From VFZP01 sp043730365 (GTDB lineage: Bacteria > Acidobacteriota > Terriglobia > Bryobacterales > Bryobacteraceae), in the NCBI GenBank assembly GCA_043730365.1, contig JAYTKJ010000868.1:1-64000 (forward strand): DNA of 64,000 nucleotides, written 5' to 3'. Below the pieces are notes generated by a model, which saw only the letters and a list, made by a program, of their open reading frames with translations, had not been told where the DNA came from and did no database searches. This document shows positions 25,042 through 34,380 of the stretch, piece by piece (position 1 is the first letter of the stretch; each line of letters begins with the position of its first letter). Position numbers and translations under genes: made by a program.

Positions 25042-27798
25042 ATGCGGGCGGCTGTTCTCACTGTCGCGGCGGCGTCGCTTGGGTGGGCGCAGGTAGCCCG
25101 GGTCGACGTCTACACTCCGGCGTCGATGGTCATTGTGGGAGAAGAGGTGCGTCTGGCCGTGGCGGCCCGCACGGCGCAAGAGCAGATTATTCAGGACTCC
25201 CCGCTCACGTTCGTCTCCAGCCAGCCAACGATTCTCTCGGTCGACTCGCGCGGCATCGTGCGCGCCCTTCGTCCCGGTCAGGCCAACATTACGGTTCGCT
25301 CCGGCAACCAGCAGAACATCGTCGAGATCCTGGCCGCTCCCAAGCGGATCGCCGTCGATCCGCCGGCGCGCGACATTTTCGTCGGTGAGCGCATCCAATT
25401 TACGGGGATTGCTTACGACGCAAATGACAACGCAATCCCGAACGTGGTTTTCTCGTGGACCGTCACCGGGGCCAACGGCAACCAGATCAACGCCGCCACG
25501 ATCGCCTCGAGCACCGGCCTGCTTACCAGCAACGGCGTGTCGGAGGTGACGGTGCGCGCCAACTTGAACTTTGCTTCGCGCGCGGACCGATTTCCGCCAC
25601 AACTGATTGGCGTCGCCCGCGTGACCATCCGCCCGCGCTCGGACTATCGTGTAGCCCGTCTGCTGAGCACCGAAGACGTGCGCAACAGTTTTACGATGCG
25701 CCGCGTGCTGGCCAATATCGCCGGCAACGACAAAGGCCAGTTTGTTTTTCGCGCCTCGCTCGATGGCATCGCCAGTTGCGTCGTTCTTTATGATCACGGC
25801 CAGTTCCGTTGCGTGGCCAGCGCCGGTGAGCCGCGGCCGCTGGGCGGCAATATCGTTACGCCTTTTGGGCAGCCGGCCATCAACAACCGGGGAGAAATTC
25901 TGGTGGGTGCCAGCGGCATCGGGTTGTTGCTGATCGACAAGGACCGCCGCCAAAGCTACCCCATTCAGGACAGCGCCTATTTTGGCGACTATGTCATGGC
26001 CGGCGGCTTTAACGTCAGCAAGAAATCGCTCAACGACTATGGCGACGTGCTGTTTGCGTTCAACTTTCGACGCACCTCCGACAACATCACCCTGCGTGGC
26101 TTGGCCCGGCTTTCCGAGGGCGAACCTGAATTTGTGTGGTCTTCCGATCAGCCGCTGCCGGGTCTGACGGGCGCGGTGAATCTGGAGGATTGGGGCATTG
26201 ACCGCAACGGCGTTGCCTACTTCCAGGCCGCTACCTCCAACGGTCGCGGTATCTATCGCGCCGAGCGATTTCAGGCTCCCCGCCGCTTGATCGGTCAGGG
26301 CGATGCGAACGACGGCTCAACCATTACCCAACTGAGCGGCCTGCAAGTGGCCGAGGACGGCAGCATCGCGTTTCTGATCAATCGCCAGAACGGCGTCACC
26401 TCGATCGGCCGGATTCTCCGGGGAAGCAGCGCGGCGCTTGAGTCACTCCGCAGCACCGGCAATCCCACCAATCCCATCGCTATCGCTTCGAACGGAGCCA
26501 TCCTTTTCCGCGGCGACACCGGCCAAGGCTACGGTCTCTATCGCTGGGAAGGCGCGCAGTCCACGTTGGTGCTCCTGCGGCGCAACACCCCGGCGGGCGA
26601 AGCCGTTACCGCGTTCAACGGCGGCGCGATCTCGGCGGGAGGGGGAGTGATTGCGCAAGCCGCCGCCGCCGCGCGCGAGTTCGTGCTGTTTGCCGCCGGC
26701 GATGGCGCGCCTACGATTTTGCAAACCAACGGCGACATCCAGGTGTCCGGCCGCGTGCACGTGCCGGTTGGCGCGGCCTTGATCCCTGGCGAGAACGCCG
26801 GCAACGCTCGCCTTCGGCTTGGCGACGTGCGTAGCGCCTACGAGGTTGATGCGGGCAAGCTGATTCCCCGTTTGGTTGACCTTGATATGTTGCCGGACAG
26901 CAACCGTTTTTTCGGCGATGGGGCCAGCTTTGAGGAGCCCAATGGCGATCTGATGTTCGTCGTCAACAATACGATCTTCCGCCAGCGTGTCTCCGGCATC
27001 GAAATGATATTGCGCAATCAGGTGGCGACTGACGACAATCAGCGCTTGTCGTTTTCCACCGGAATCCGTCCGGCCATCAACCCGCTCGGCGCCATGGCGC
27101 TGGTTGCCGCTACGGCGACGGGTGAACGGCGCATCTATCTACGAACCTCAGGCGGACAGTTGCAACTGATGGGCATTGTCAACACCACTCGCGTGGCGGG
27201 CGGCGACGTCATCACGGCCGTGCGTTCGCTGGTGATGGACAACCTCGGTCGCGTGATGGCGCAACTCGATGTGCGCAACACACCTTCGAGCCTATACATA
27301 TGGAGCGGCCGTGACTGGGTCGCCGTGGCCGTCCCGTTGCAGACGATGGTGGACGGACAGCCGATTCGCGATCTGGTGCGCGGGCCGCTCGCTGGCGGAA
27401 ATCGCTTCTACATGATCGTGAATCGCGGCGAGACCGGGCAGACGACGGTGCCGACGGTCCTCGAGTATGGCCCTGACCGCTGGACGCCTATTCTCACCAG
27501 CGGCGACGCGCTGCCGCAAGGCGGGAGCATCTCCAGCTTCGGCGTGTTTGATGTGAATGACCGCAACGAACTGGCCGTGTCGATTAACGGCAACACCGGC
27601 GGCTCCACCGGTCTGCTGCTGCGCACTGCCGACGGTAACCTGCGCCTGGTGCAGCAGTTGATTCGCGCTACCAGCGTCGAGGGCGAGTACGTCACGGGTT
27701 TCTCGGAAATCGATCTCCGTGCCGACGGCCGGATCTTTTTCGGCTCCATGACGATCAAGGACGCCTATACGATCTTCATAGCGGAACCGGCGCGCTAG
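25042..27798 (+). CDS. Large secreted protein with bacterial Ig-like (Big2) domain and propeller-like repeats
   Basis: The frame is open further upstream inside the DUF1501 gene, but ATG 25042, four bases after that stop, begins a proper signal peptide (RAAVLTVAAASLGWAQ), giving 918 residues. Residues about 20-190 form one or two Ig-like domains of Big2 type (SSQPTILSVDSRGIVRALRPGQANITV). The remaining ~700 residues are repeating blocks of the form (I/L)N-GE(I/L)-F-(A/G), for example NRGEILVGASGIGLLLIDKD and NDRNELAVSINGNTGGSTG, which suggests a beta-propeller. It is probably an extracellular binding protein. No catalytic motif is seen. Confidence 0.78.
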   Translation: MRAAVLTVAAASLGWAQVARVDVYTPASMVIVGEEVRLAVAARTAQEQIIQDSPLTFVSSQPTILSVDSRGIVRALRPGQANITVRSGNQQNIVEILAAPKRIAVDPPARDIFVGERIQFTGIAYDANDNAIPNVVFSWTVTGANGNQINAATIASSTGLLTSNGVSEVTVRANLNFASRADRFPPQLIGVARVTIRPRSDYRVARLLSTEDVRNSFTMRRVLANIAGNDKGQFVFRASLDGIASCVVLYDHGQFRCVASAGEPRPLGGNIVTPFGQPAINNRGEILVGASGIGLLLIDKDRRQSYPIQDSAYFGDYVMAGGFNVSKKSLNDYGDVLFAFNFRRTSDNITLRGLARLSEGEPEFVWSSDQPLPGLTGAVNLEDWGIDRNGVAYFQAATSNGRGIYRAERFQAPRRLIGQGDANDGSTITQLSGLQVAEDGSIAFLINRQNGVTSIGRILRGSSAALESLRSTGNPTNPIAIASNGAILFRGDTGQGYGLYRWEGAQSTLVLLRRNTPAGEAVTAFNGGAISAGGGVIAQAAAAAREFVLFAAGDGAPTILQTNGDIQVSGRVHVPVGAALIPGENAGNARLRLGDVRSAYEVDAGKLIPRLVDLDMLPDSNRFFGDGASFEEPNGDLMFVVNNTIFRQRVSGIEMILRNQVATDDNQRLSFSTGIRPAINPLGAMALVAATATGERRIYLRTSGGQLQLMGIVNTTRVAGGDVITAVRSLVMDNLGRVMAQLDVRNTPSSLYIWSGRDWVAVAVPLQTMVDGQPIRDLVRGPLAGGNRFYMIVNRGETGQTTVPTVLEYGPDRWTPILTSGDALPQGGSISSFGVFDVNDRNELAVSINGNTGGSTGLLLRTADGNLRLVQQLIRATSVEGEYVTGFSEIDLRADGRIFFGSMTIKDAYTIFIAEPAR

Positions 27799-28040
27799 GC
27801 CGATTCCCCACCTTCAAGGTGTTCCAGCCGCTGATGGTGTAATTCCGCAATACGCGCCAGGGCCCGGATATTTTCGGCATCGGCCGCGATAGCTTCGCGG
27901 ATCACTTTCATCTCCGAGTCATGCCGCTCGAAGGCCTCGTCATGGTATCGCTGACGCGCGGCCATTTCATGTTGGCTTTTGGCCACCTGTTCGAGAATGC
28001 GTTCTATGCGATCAAGCCGCTCACTGCCGTCCGTCGTCAT
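27795..28040 (-). CDS. Short coiled-coil protein, unknown function
   Basis: About 81 residues, almost all helical and highly charged: ERLDRIERILEQVAKSQHEM has a clear heptad pattern and continues to HHQRLEHLEGG. A GTG at 28058 would add six residues; ATG 28040 is preferred because AAAGG lies about eight bases upstream. There is no signal peptide or membrane segment. It follows hrpB by about 50 bases on the same strand and its stop overlaps that of the convergent propeller gene by four bases. Similar small DUF-type coiled-coil proteins are frequent in acidobacteria; I cannot assign a role. Confidence 0.6.
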   Translation of the reverse strand: MTTDGSERLDRIERILEQVAKSQHEMAARQRYHDEAFERHDSEMKVIREAIAADAENIRALARIAELHHQRLEHLEGGESA

Positions 28041-28089
28041 GTTGAGTGCCTTTGTCACCAGCGTATCATCGAAGACGCCTATCTACTTC

Positions 28090-30387
28090 CTACCCTGGCT
28101 CCTCCGGCCACTTATGCCTCGGATACCGCCGCATCAGTTCTTTCCGAATCTGCGGATACCACTTCACCCAGAATCCCGCCAGGTCCGTCGTAGTCTGGAC
28201 CGGCCGTTGATTCGGGGCCAGCAAATGCAGCACCACCGGCACTTTGCCGCCGCCCACGCGCGGCGTCTCCTTGAGTCCAAAAAAATCCTGAAGCCGCGAC
28301 TCCATCCACGGGTCTTTGTCGCGTGAATAGTTGACGCGCGCTGAGCGGCCCGACGGGAGCTGCCAGCGCTCCGGCGCCACCAGATCGAGTACCCGCCGCT
28401 GCTCAGCCGGCAACTGCCGCATCAACCCGCCCGCCAAGTCCGCCTGCTTGAGGTCTGCGAAACTACGGAGACCTTCGCAACCCATCGCCAAAGCCGTGTC
28501 CAGATCGAGGGCCGGAATCGATGGCGCGTGGCGAGATGCAAACTCGACCCGCGCCATTAACGCCTCAAGCTCTTCCGGATCCGTGAACCGTTCGACGCCC
28601 GCTTCGCGCGCCTTGGCCGCCAGCATCGCGGCGGCCGCTTGTGGATCTACCGCGCCGCTGCGAGATTCCTCGATCACGAGATTGTCGTAAACCAACGCAC
28701 TGATTGACTCCACGCGTTCGGCCGTTTTGTTCCACTCGACGCCCGCGCGCTCCGTGACGCGATCCGGGAACAAGTCAATCAACCATTCAGGCTCGATCGC
28801 CGCCGCCAGCCTCACCACCGGCAAACCGCGCTCGCGCCGTTCCTCGATGTCGATCGCCACGGCAAACTTCGCCTTCGCCAACGCATGCGCGCCTTCCGGC
28901 AGCACGGCCGAGCCTCCGCCCGCCAACAGCAATTCACGCCGATCCCGCCGCCTTGCCACGCGATCGGGAAAGGCACGCAACAAAGCCTGTGGCAAGTCGA
29001 GCCGCCCCTTGGCGGGAGCGAGCCGCCGTAGCTGGTCTGCGAGCCGCCGTGTTTGTGGTGAATCGCTTCGCAAGTCAAGCACGTCGCCAGACTCGGAGCG
29101 TTCGCCATTGGAAATCGCCGCTGCAATCGCGCAAGCGTCGCGCCCACCTTCCAGCACCAGCGTCGCGATGCGAGGATGCAGGGGGAGACGAGTCAACTCG
29201 CGGACTCGCTCGAACGCACCCAACCGCCCCAGCATTTGCCTCGCCGCCTCAATGGCCGCAGCCGGCGGCGCTTGCAACCACGGCAAGTCCGCCTCGCCGA
29301 TGTTCATCGACTCAAGCGTCAGCACCAGCCCCGACAATTCGCGTCGTAGAATCTCCGGCGTCTCGGCCTCGGGCCGGCGCACGAAATCTTCTTGCGGATA
29401 CAGCCTTATCACGCGCCCCGGCGCGGTCCTACCAGCGCGCCCGGCCCGCTGCGCCGCCGAGTTCCTCCCGATGCGCGTCACCTCAAGCGAAGAGATCCCA
29501 GTCCACGGCGAGTCCTTCGCGATGCGTGCCAAACCGGAATCGATCACCGCCGTCACGCCCTCAATGGTCACCGAAGACTCAGCCACGTTGGTGGAGAGAA
29601 TAATCTTCCGCTGTCCGTTGGCCGCCGGGGTCACAGCTCTATCCTGCTCTTCGGGGCTCAAGTCGCCGTGCAGAGGAGCCACGAGCGCGCCCATGCGATT
29701 GGCCAGCCCTTCACAGGCGCGCATCGTACGGCGAATCTCACCGGCTCCAGGCAGAAACACCAGCACGTCGCCGGTCAGCGCACCGAGCCGACCGATCGCC
29801 GTGGCCACCTGTTCTTCGAGCGGAGCCGGCGAGTGCGGCGTGAAAGCGATGTCGATTGGATAAAGCCGGCCCTCGCTCCGCATCACCGGGCAGCCGTCCA
29901 GATAACTCGACACCGCCGCTCCGTCCAGCGTGGCCGACATCACTACGATGCGCAGCGGACGCCTTCGCTGTAGCCGCCGCAACAAAGCCAATGCCAAGTC
30001 CGCGTCCAAATGCCGCTCATGGAATTCGTCGAGCACCACCGTCTCCACGCCGCGCAACTCCGGATCGGAAAGCAGCCGCCGTGTCAGCACCCCTTCGGTG
30101 AGAAATCGGAGCCGGGTGCGCGGAGAAGCCACCTCTTCGAACCGCACCTGATAGCCAACCGTCTCACCCAGAGGTTCGCCCATCTCCTGCGCCACGCGGC
30201 GGGAAGCCAGGCGCACGGCCAACCGCCGCGGCTCCAAAACCACCACGCCGCCAAAGGCCAACAGGGCAGGCGGAACGCGAGTCGTCTTCCCGGCGCCCGG
30301 CGGCGCTTCGACCACGAGGTTGAGATTGGTTTTCAGCGAATCGACAATTTGCGGGATGACCGAGTCGACCGGAAGCAAGATCGGCAA
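28090..30387 (-). CDS. hrpB: ATP-dependent helicase HrpB
   Basis: The 765-residue protein has the DEAH-helicase core: Walker A in PPGAGKTTRVP (residues 31-41), the DEFHER box (about 121-126), the SAT motif (MSATL) and motif VI (QRAGRAGRTAPG). The C-terminal HrpB-specific domain follows, with GRSARVNYSRDKDPWMESRL and a terminal segment rich in Trp (VKWYPQIRKELMRRYPRHKW). HrpB is a bacterial RNA-helicase-like protein of poorly defined role. The start is a TTG with no Shine-Dalgarno; a TATATT -10 box nine bases upstream suggests a leaderless transcript. It is divergent from the gene at 30417, 29 bases away. Confidence 0.93.
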   Translation of the reverse strand: MPILLPVDSVIPQIVDSLKTNLNLVVEAPPGAGKTTRVPPALLAFGGVVVLEPRRLAVRLASRRVAQEMGEPLGETVGYQVRFEEVASPRTRLRFLTEGVLTRRLLSDPELRGVETVVLDEFHERHLDADLALALLRRLQRRRPLRIVVMSATLDGAAVSSYLDGCPVMRSEGRLYPIDIAFTPHSPAPLEEQVATAIGRLGALTGDVLVFLPGAGEIRRTMRACEGLANRMGALVAPLHGDLSPEEQDRAVTPAANGQRKIILSTNVAESSVTIEGVTAVIDSGLARIAKDSPWTGISSLEVTRIGRNSAAQRAGRAGRTAPGRVIRLYPQEDFVRRPEAETPEILRRELSGLVLTLESMNIGEADLPWLQAPPAAAIEAARQMLGRLGAFERVRELTRLPLHPRIATLVLEGGRDACAIAAAISNGERSESGDVLDLRSDSPQTRRLADQLRRLAPAKGRLDLPQALLRAFPDRVARRRDRRELLLAGGGSAVLPEGAHALAKAKFAVAIDIEERRERGLPVVRLAAAIEPEWLIDLFPDRVTERAGVEWNKTAERVESISALVYDNLVIEESRSGAVDPQAAAAMLAAKAREAGVERFTDPEELEALMARVEFASRHAPSIPALDLDTALAMGCEGLRSFADLKQADLAGGLMRQLPAEQRRVLDLVAPERWQLPSGRSARVNYSRDKDPWMESRLQDFFGLKETPRVGGGKVPVVLHLLAPNQRPVQTTTDLAGFWVKWYPQIRKELMRRYPRHKWPEEPG

Positions 30388-30396
30388 GCTTATTTG

Positions 30397-30404
30397 AATA
30401 TACT
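30397..30404. promoter_or_regulatory. Overlapping divergent -10 hexamers for hrpB and the 30417 operon
   Basis: On the plus strand TATACT occupies 30399-30404, 12 bases before ATG 30417. On the minus strand TATATT occupies 30402-30397, nine bases before TTG 30387. The two starts are only 29 bases apart, so both promoters must share these bases. Neither start has a Shine-Dalgarno. The -35 regions are weak. Confidence 0.5.
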
Positions 30405-30416
30405 GGTTCCAACGCT

Positions 30417-33008
30417 ATGTTGGCCGCGAGCCTTACATTGTCGCTGCTGTTTCAACCTCAGTTTTTTGAGGAACGCATTCGCCCACTTCTGGCGGCCCGC
30501 TGCTTCGGTTGCCATGGCGAGACCAAGGTGAGCAAACTCGGGCTGGACTCGCGCGAGGGAATGCTGGCCGGTGGGCGTCGCGGCCCTGCCATCGTTCCGG
30601 GTGACGCCGCGGCCAGCCGCCTTGTGCAAGCCATTGAGCGCGCGGGTGAACTCAAAATGCCGCCCGAGGGCAAACTCGCGGACGCTGAAATAGCCGCGCT
30701 CAAGCAATGGATTCAGGCCGGCGCGCCTTGGCCGGCGACCATCAAAACGCTGGTCACCACGACGGGCAAGATCACCGCCGAGCACCGTAACTGGTGGGCG
30801 TTCCGGCCGCTGCCTGAGCCGACCCGTGACGCGGGCATCGACGCGTTCATCGCCGCCAAGCTTGCCGCCAACAACCTCAAGCCCGTAGGTCCCGCCGATC
30901 GCCGCACCCTCATCCGCCGCCTGTCCGTCGATCTTACGGGGCTGCCGCCGACGCCCGTCGAAGCCGCTGCCTTCGTCGCCAGCGGCAACGTGCCCGAGGC
31001 CGTTGACCGTTTGTTAGCCTCGCCCCGCTTTGGCGAGCGCTGGGGCCGTTACTGGCTCGACATCGCGCGCTTTGGCGAGGACGATTTCCGCGGGCTCGAT
31101 CAGGAGAAGTACCCGAACGCCTGGCGCTACCGCGATTGGGTGATCGAAGCGCTCAATCGCGACCTACCTTACAGCACCTTCATCAAGGCGCAACTGGCTG
31201 GCGATCTGCTGGAGGCCGACGCCGGTTTCGACCTTCGCCCCGCGCTCGGGTTCCTCGGCCTCGGCCCCTGGCACTACGGAATTTCGCCTCCTCCGCAAGC
31301 GCGCGCCGACGAGCGTCATGATCGTGTCGACGCCGTCACCCGCGGCTTCCTCGGTCTGACCGTCGCCTGCGCCCGCTGCCACGATCATAAGTTCGACCCG
31401 ATCACCACGCGAGATTACTATGGCCTCGCAGGAGTATTCGCCAGCACCGGTTATCGCGAGTTTCCACTTGCTTCGCCCGACGTGGTCGCGCGTTATGACG
31501 AGCATCAACAGCGGATCAAGGATGCCGAGAAGCCCCTCAGCGAATGGCTGTCACAACAGAAGTTGCAGCTCGGAGAAATGCTGGCCGCCCAATCTGAGCG
31601 CTACATCACGGCCGTGCTGGCTGGCGAATCCAAGGATCTCAACGAGCAGGTCTTCGAGCGCTGGAAAAAGCTACTGGCCAAGCCCGAGCGCGAGCACAAG
31701 CTCTTCGATTCCTGGCGCGAAACCGGCGCGCCGGTCAAGCTCCAGGAACTGATCGCATCGGTGATCGCTGAGAAGAAAACGATCGACGAAGAAAAACGCC
31801 TGGCTCTTGAGCGCAGCAAGCCCACGCGCGGCGTAAAAACACGCCTGCCGAATGGCTTCGAAACCTACGACGACTTCTGTCCTGGTTGTGACGTGGCCGT
31901 AGGCCTCACCCAATCGCGGGACCGTTATAAGGTTTGGGAGGATCTCTTCCGCACGCCGGGCGGCGTCGTGTCGTTCACCGATGTCGAATTTGAAGCGATG
32001 CTTTCCGGCGAGTGGAAACGGCATCTGCGCATGCTGCGCGAAGATGTCGAGCGCCTCAAGAAATCCGCTCCCCCTGCCTATCCGTTCCTGCACGGCGCCG
32101 GTGAACGCGAGGATCCGAAAAACCTAAAGATCGCGATCAAAGGCGATCCATACCGTCTGGGCGAAGAGACGCCGAGGCGCTTTATCGAAGTACTCACAGC
32201 GGGCACGCCGAAGGCCTGGACATCGGGCAGCGGGCGTCTGGAGTTGGCCGAAGCCATCGCCGCGCAGCCGCTCACGGCGCGAGTGGCCGCCAATCGGATC
32301 TGGATGAAGATGATGGGCCGCCCGCTCGTCCTTTCGCCGAGTAACTTTGGCCGCTATGGCGATCGCCCGTCGCACCCGGAGCTCCTCGATCATCTGGCGG
32401 CCCGCCTGGTGGAACACGGTTGGTCGGTCAAGAAGTTGATCCGGGAAATCGCACTGTCTGAAACCTACCGGCGCGCGGCCGAGTCCGTGGCAGCCAATGA
32501 GAACATCGACGCCGCCAACAAATGGTATTGGCGGGGCAACCGCGAACGTCTAGATGTGGAAGCTCTTCGCGACGCACTCCTGTTTGCCTCCGGCACGCTG
32601 GACCCGCAAGTGGGCGGAGCTTCCGAGGAACTGACACCCGAGTGTCGCCGCCGCACCGTCTATGGGCGCGTGAGCCGCTTCAAGCTTAACGAAACTCTCC
32701 AGCTTTTCGACTTCCCCAATCCCACCACCACCAGCGAGAAACGCGACGTCACCCACGTTCCGCTACAGCGGCTCTTTTTTCTCAATAGCGAAATGGTGGC
32801 GCGTCAAGCCTCCGCGCTGGCTGCCAGGATCGAGCGCGAAGGCGGCTCGGGCGACACGGCCCGCCTGAAGTACGCCTACGCGATCCTATTCCAGCGTGAA
32901 CCTGCCGCAGCCGAGCAAAAGCTGAATCTCGAATTCCTCGCCGAGTCCGGCTGGAAGCAGTTAGCGCAGGTGTTATTGTCGAGTAACGAGTTCCTGTTCG
33001 TGGATTGA
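30417..33008 (+). CDS. Secreted DUF1549/DUF1553 protein with N-terminal haem-binding domain
   Basis: The 863-residue protein has a short leader, then the planctomycete-cytochrome-type domain with CFGCHG (about residues 29-34) and GPAIVPGDAAASRLVQAI. DUF1549 (FIAAKLAANNLKPVGPADRR, RLSVDLTGLPPTPVEAAAF) includes CARCHDHKFDPITTRDYY. A helical middle part (about 360-530) and DUF1553 (TARVAANRIWMKMMGRPL, to the C-terminal SSNEFLFVD) complete it. This is a fuller version of the protein at 21854, which has no N-terminal cytochrome domain. It is followed, after seven bases, by a DUF1501 gene. Confidence 0.93.
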   Translation: MLAASLTLSLLFQPQFFEERIRPLLAARCFGCHGETKVSKLGLDSREGMLAGGRRGPAIVPGDAAASRLVQAIERAGELKMPPEGKLADAEIAALKQWIQAGAPWPATIKTLVTTTGKITAEHRNWWAFRPLPEPTRDAGIDAFIAAKLAANNLKPVGPADRRTLIRRLSVDLTGLPPTPVEAAAFVASGNVPEAVDRLLASPRFGERWGRYWLDIARFGEDDFRGLDQEKYPNAWRYRDWVIEALNRDLPYSTFIKAQLAGDLLEADAGFDLRPALGFLGLGPWHYGISPPPQARADERHDRVDAVTRGFLGLTVACARCHDHKFDPITTRDYYGLAGVFASTGYREFPLASPDVVARYDEHQQRIKDAEKPLSEWLSQQKLQLGEMLAAQSERYITAVLAGESKDLNEQVFERWKKLLAKPEREHKLFDSWRETGAPVKLQELIASVIAEKKTIDEEKRLALERSKPTRGVKTRLPNGFETYDDFCPGCDVAVGLTQSRDRYKVWEDLFRTPGGVVSFTDVEFEAMLSGEWKRHLRMLREDVERLKKSAPPAYPFLHGAGEREDPKNLKIAIKGDPYRLGEETPRRFIEVLTAGTPKAWTSGSGRLELAEAIAAQPLTARVAANRIWMKMMGRPLVLSPSNFGRYGDRPSHPELLDHLAARLVEHGWSVKKLIREIALSETYRRAAESVAANENIDAANKWYWRGNRERLDVEALRDALLFASGTLDPQVGGASEELTPECRRRTVYGRVSRFKLNETLQLFDFPNPTTTSEKRDVTHVPLQRLFFLNSEMVARQASALAARIEREGGSGDTARLKYAYAILFQREPAAAEQKLNLEFLAESGWKQLAQVLLSSNEFLFVD

Positions 33009-33015
33009 CAACGCC

Positions 33016-34374
33016 ATGATTTCACGCCGATCACTTCTTGAACAAATGGGCGCAGGCTTTGCCTGGACGGCCGCGATGGCGTCAGCTTCGCCGCTCGAGT
33101 CCAAGAAGACACATCACGAGGCAAAAGCCAAGCGCGTCATCTTTCTCTTTCTCAACGGCGGGCTTTCTCAGGTAGACACGTTCGATCCCAAGCCCGAGCT
33201 GCAGAAGCGGCATGGCCAACCGTTCCCGGGAGGCAATCCACGCACGGAGCGAACCACCGGCAATCTGCTCGCTTCGCCGTTCCAATTCCGGCGCTGCGGG
33301 CAAAGCGGCATTGAAGTCAGTGAGATCTTTCCAGAGCTGGGCAAGATGATTGACGATGTCTGCGTCGTGCGGTCCACTGTCACCGGCAACCCCATTCATG
33401 AGTCGTGCCTCTTCATGATGAACACCGGAGACCTGCAAGCGGGGCGGCCTTCGATGGGCTCCTGGCTTACTTACGGTTTGGGCACGGTCAATCAGAACTT
33501 GCCCGGCTACATCGTGCTGTGTCCGGGTATTCCGGTGGTGGGCCCGCCCTTGTGGAATTCGGCTTTTCTGCCGGCCGCCTATCAAGGCACCCATATCCGC
33601 AACGATGAGACTGACCCGCTCAAGCTGATCCCCAATTTGAAGAACGCAGAATGGGGACCGGCCGCGCAGCGCAAGCAACTCGATCTACTTTCTCGACTCA
33701 ATACGATTCACGCCAAACCCCGCGCGGGCGATGCCGAGCTCGACGCCACCATTCAAGCCATGGAAGTGGCGTTCCGGATGCAGTCCGAAGCGCCCGACGT
33801 GTTCGACATCTCGAAAGAGCCTGAGTCAACGCGCAAGATGTACGGCGAGGGCCATTTCGCCCGCGGCTGCTTGCTCGCGCGACGCCTGGTGGAGCGCGGT
33901 GTGCGGATGGTGCAGGTCTACTATGGCAATGGTCAGCCTTGGGACAGCCATGACGACATATTCGGACATCGCACCCATGCCCAGCACTCTGATCAACCGA
34001 TAGCCGCGCTGCTCCGCGATCTGAAACAGTGCGGGCTGCTGGATGATACCTTGGTGATCATCGGCAGCGAATTTGGCCGGACGCCGTCGGTGGAAAACAG
34101 TGCGGTGGTGAAGATTCAGAACGGCCGGGATCATAGCCCTTATGGCTTTTCGACGCTCATGGCCGGAGGCGGGATCAAAGGCGGCATCACCTACGGCGCC
34201 ACCGATGACTTCGGATTTCATGCCGTCGACAAGCCCGCGCATGTGCATGACCTGCACGCCACTGCTCTCCACCTCTTGGGGCTGGATCACACACGTTTAA
34301 CCTTCCGCTACAGCGGACGCGACTTCCGCCTTACCGACGTAGCCGGCCAGGTCATTCGCGATATCATTGCCTGA
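33016..34374 (+). CDS. DUF1501 protein, Tat-exported
   Basis: The 452-residue protein has a twin-arginine leader at its very start (ISRRSLLEQMGAGFAWTAA) and the DUF1501 core: RVIFLFLNGGLSQVDTFDPK, YYGNGQPWDSHDDIFGHRTH, IIGSEFGRTPSVENS and GRDHSPYGFSTLMAGGGIKG. The conserved Asp/His residues resemble a sulfatase-fold metal site. It pairs with the preceding DUF1549/1553 protein. Compared with the DUF1501 protein at 23700 it has a longer conserved C-terminal end (HDLHATALHLLGLDHTRLTF), which is typical of the main DUF1501 subgroup. Confidence 0.94.
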   Translation: MISRRSLLEQMGAGFAWTAAMASASPLESKKTHHEAKAKRVIFLFLNGGLSQVDTFDPKPELQKRHGQPFPGGNPRTERTTGNLLASPFQFRRCGQSGIEVSEIFPELGKMIDDVCVVRSTVTGNPIHESCLFMMNTGDLQAGRPSMGSWLTYGLGTVNQNLPGYIVLCPGIPVVGPPLWNSAFLPAAYQGTHIRNDETDPLKLIPNLKNAEWGPAAQRKQLDLLSRLNTIHAKPRAGDAELDATIQAMEVAFRMQSEAPDVFDISKEPESTRKMYGEGHFARGCLLARRLVERGVRMVQVYYGNGQPWDSHDDIFGHRTHAQHSDQPIAALLRDLKQCGLLDDTLVIIGSEFGRTPSVENSAVVKIQNGRDHSPYGFSTLMAGGGIKGGITYGATDDFGFHAVDKPAHVHDLHATALHLLGLDHTRLTFRYSGRDFRLTDVAGQVIRDIIA

Positions 34375-34380
34375 CCGTTT

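Noticed and set aside
24949..25953. 334-residue open frame on the minus strand
   Set aside because: It spans two plus-strand genes (DUF1501 end and propeller start) and has Arg/His/Asp-rich antisense composition.
28727..29863. 378-residue open frame on the plus strand
   Set aside because: It is antisense to the helicase core of hrpB, rich in Ser/Arg/Pro, with no family.
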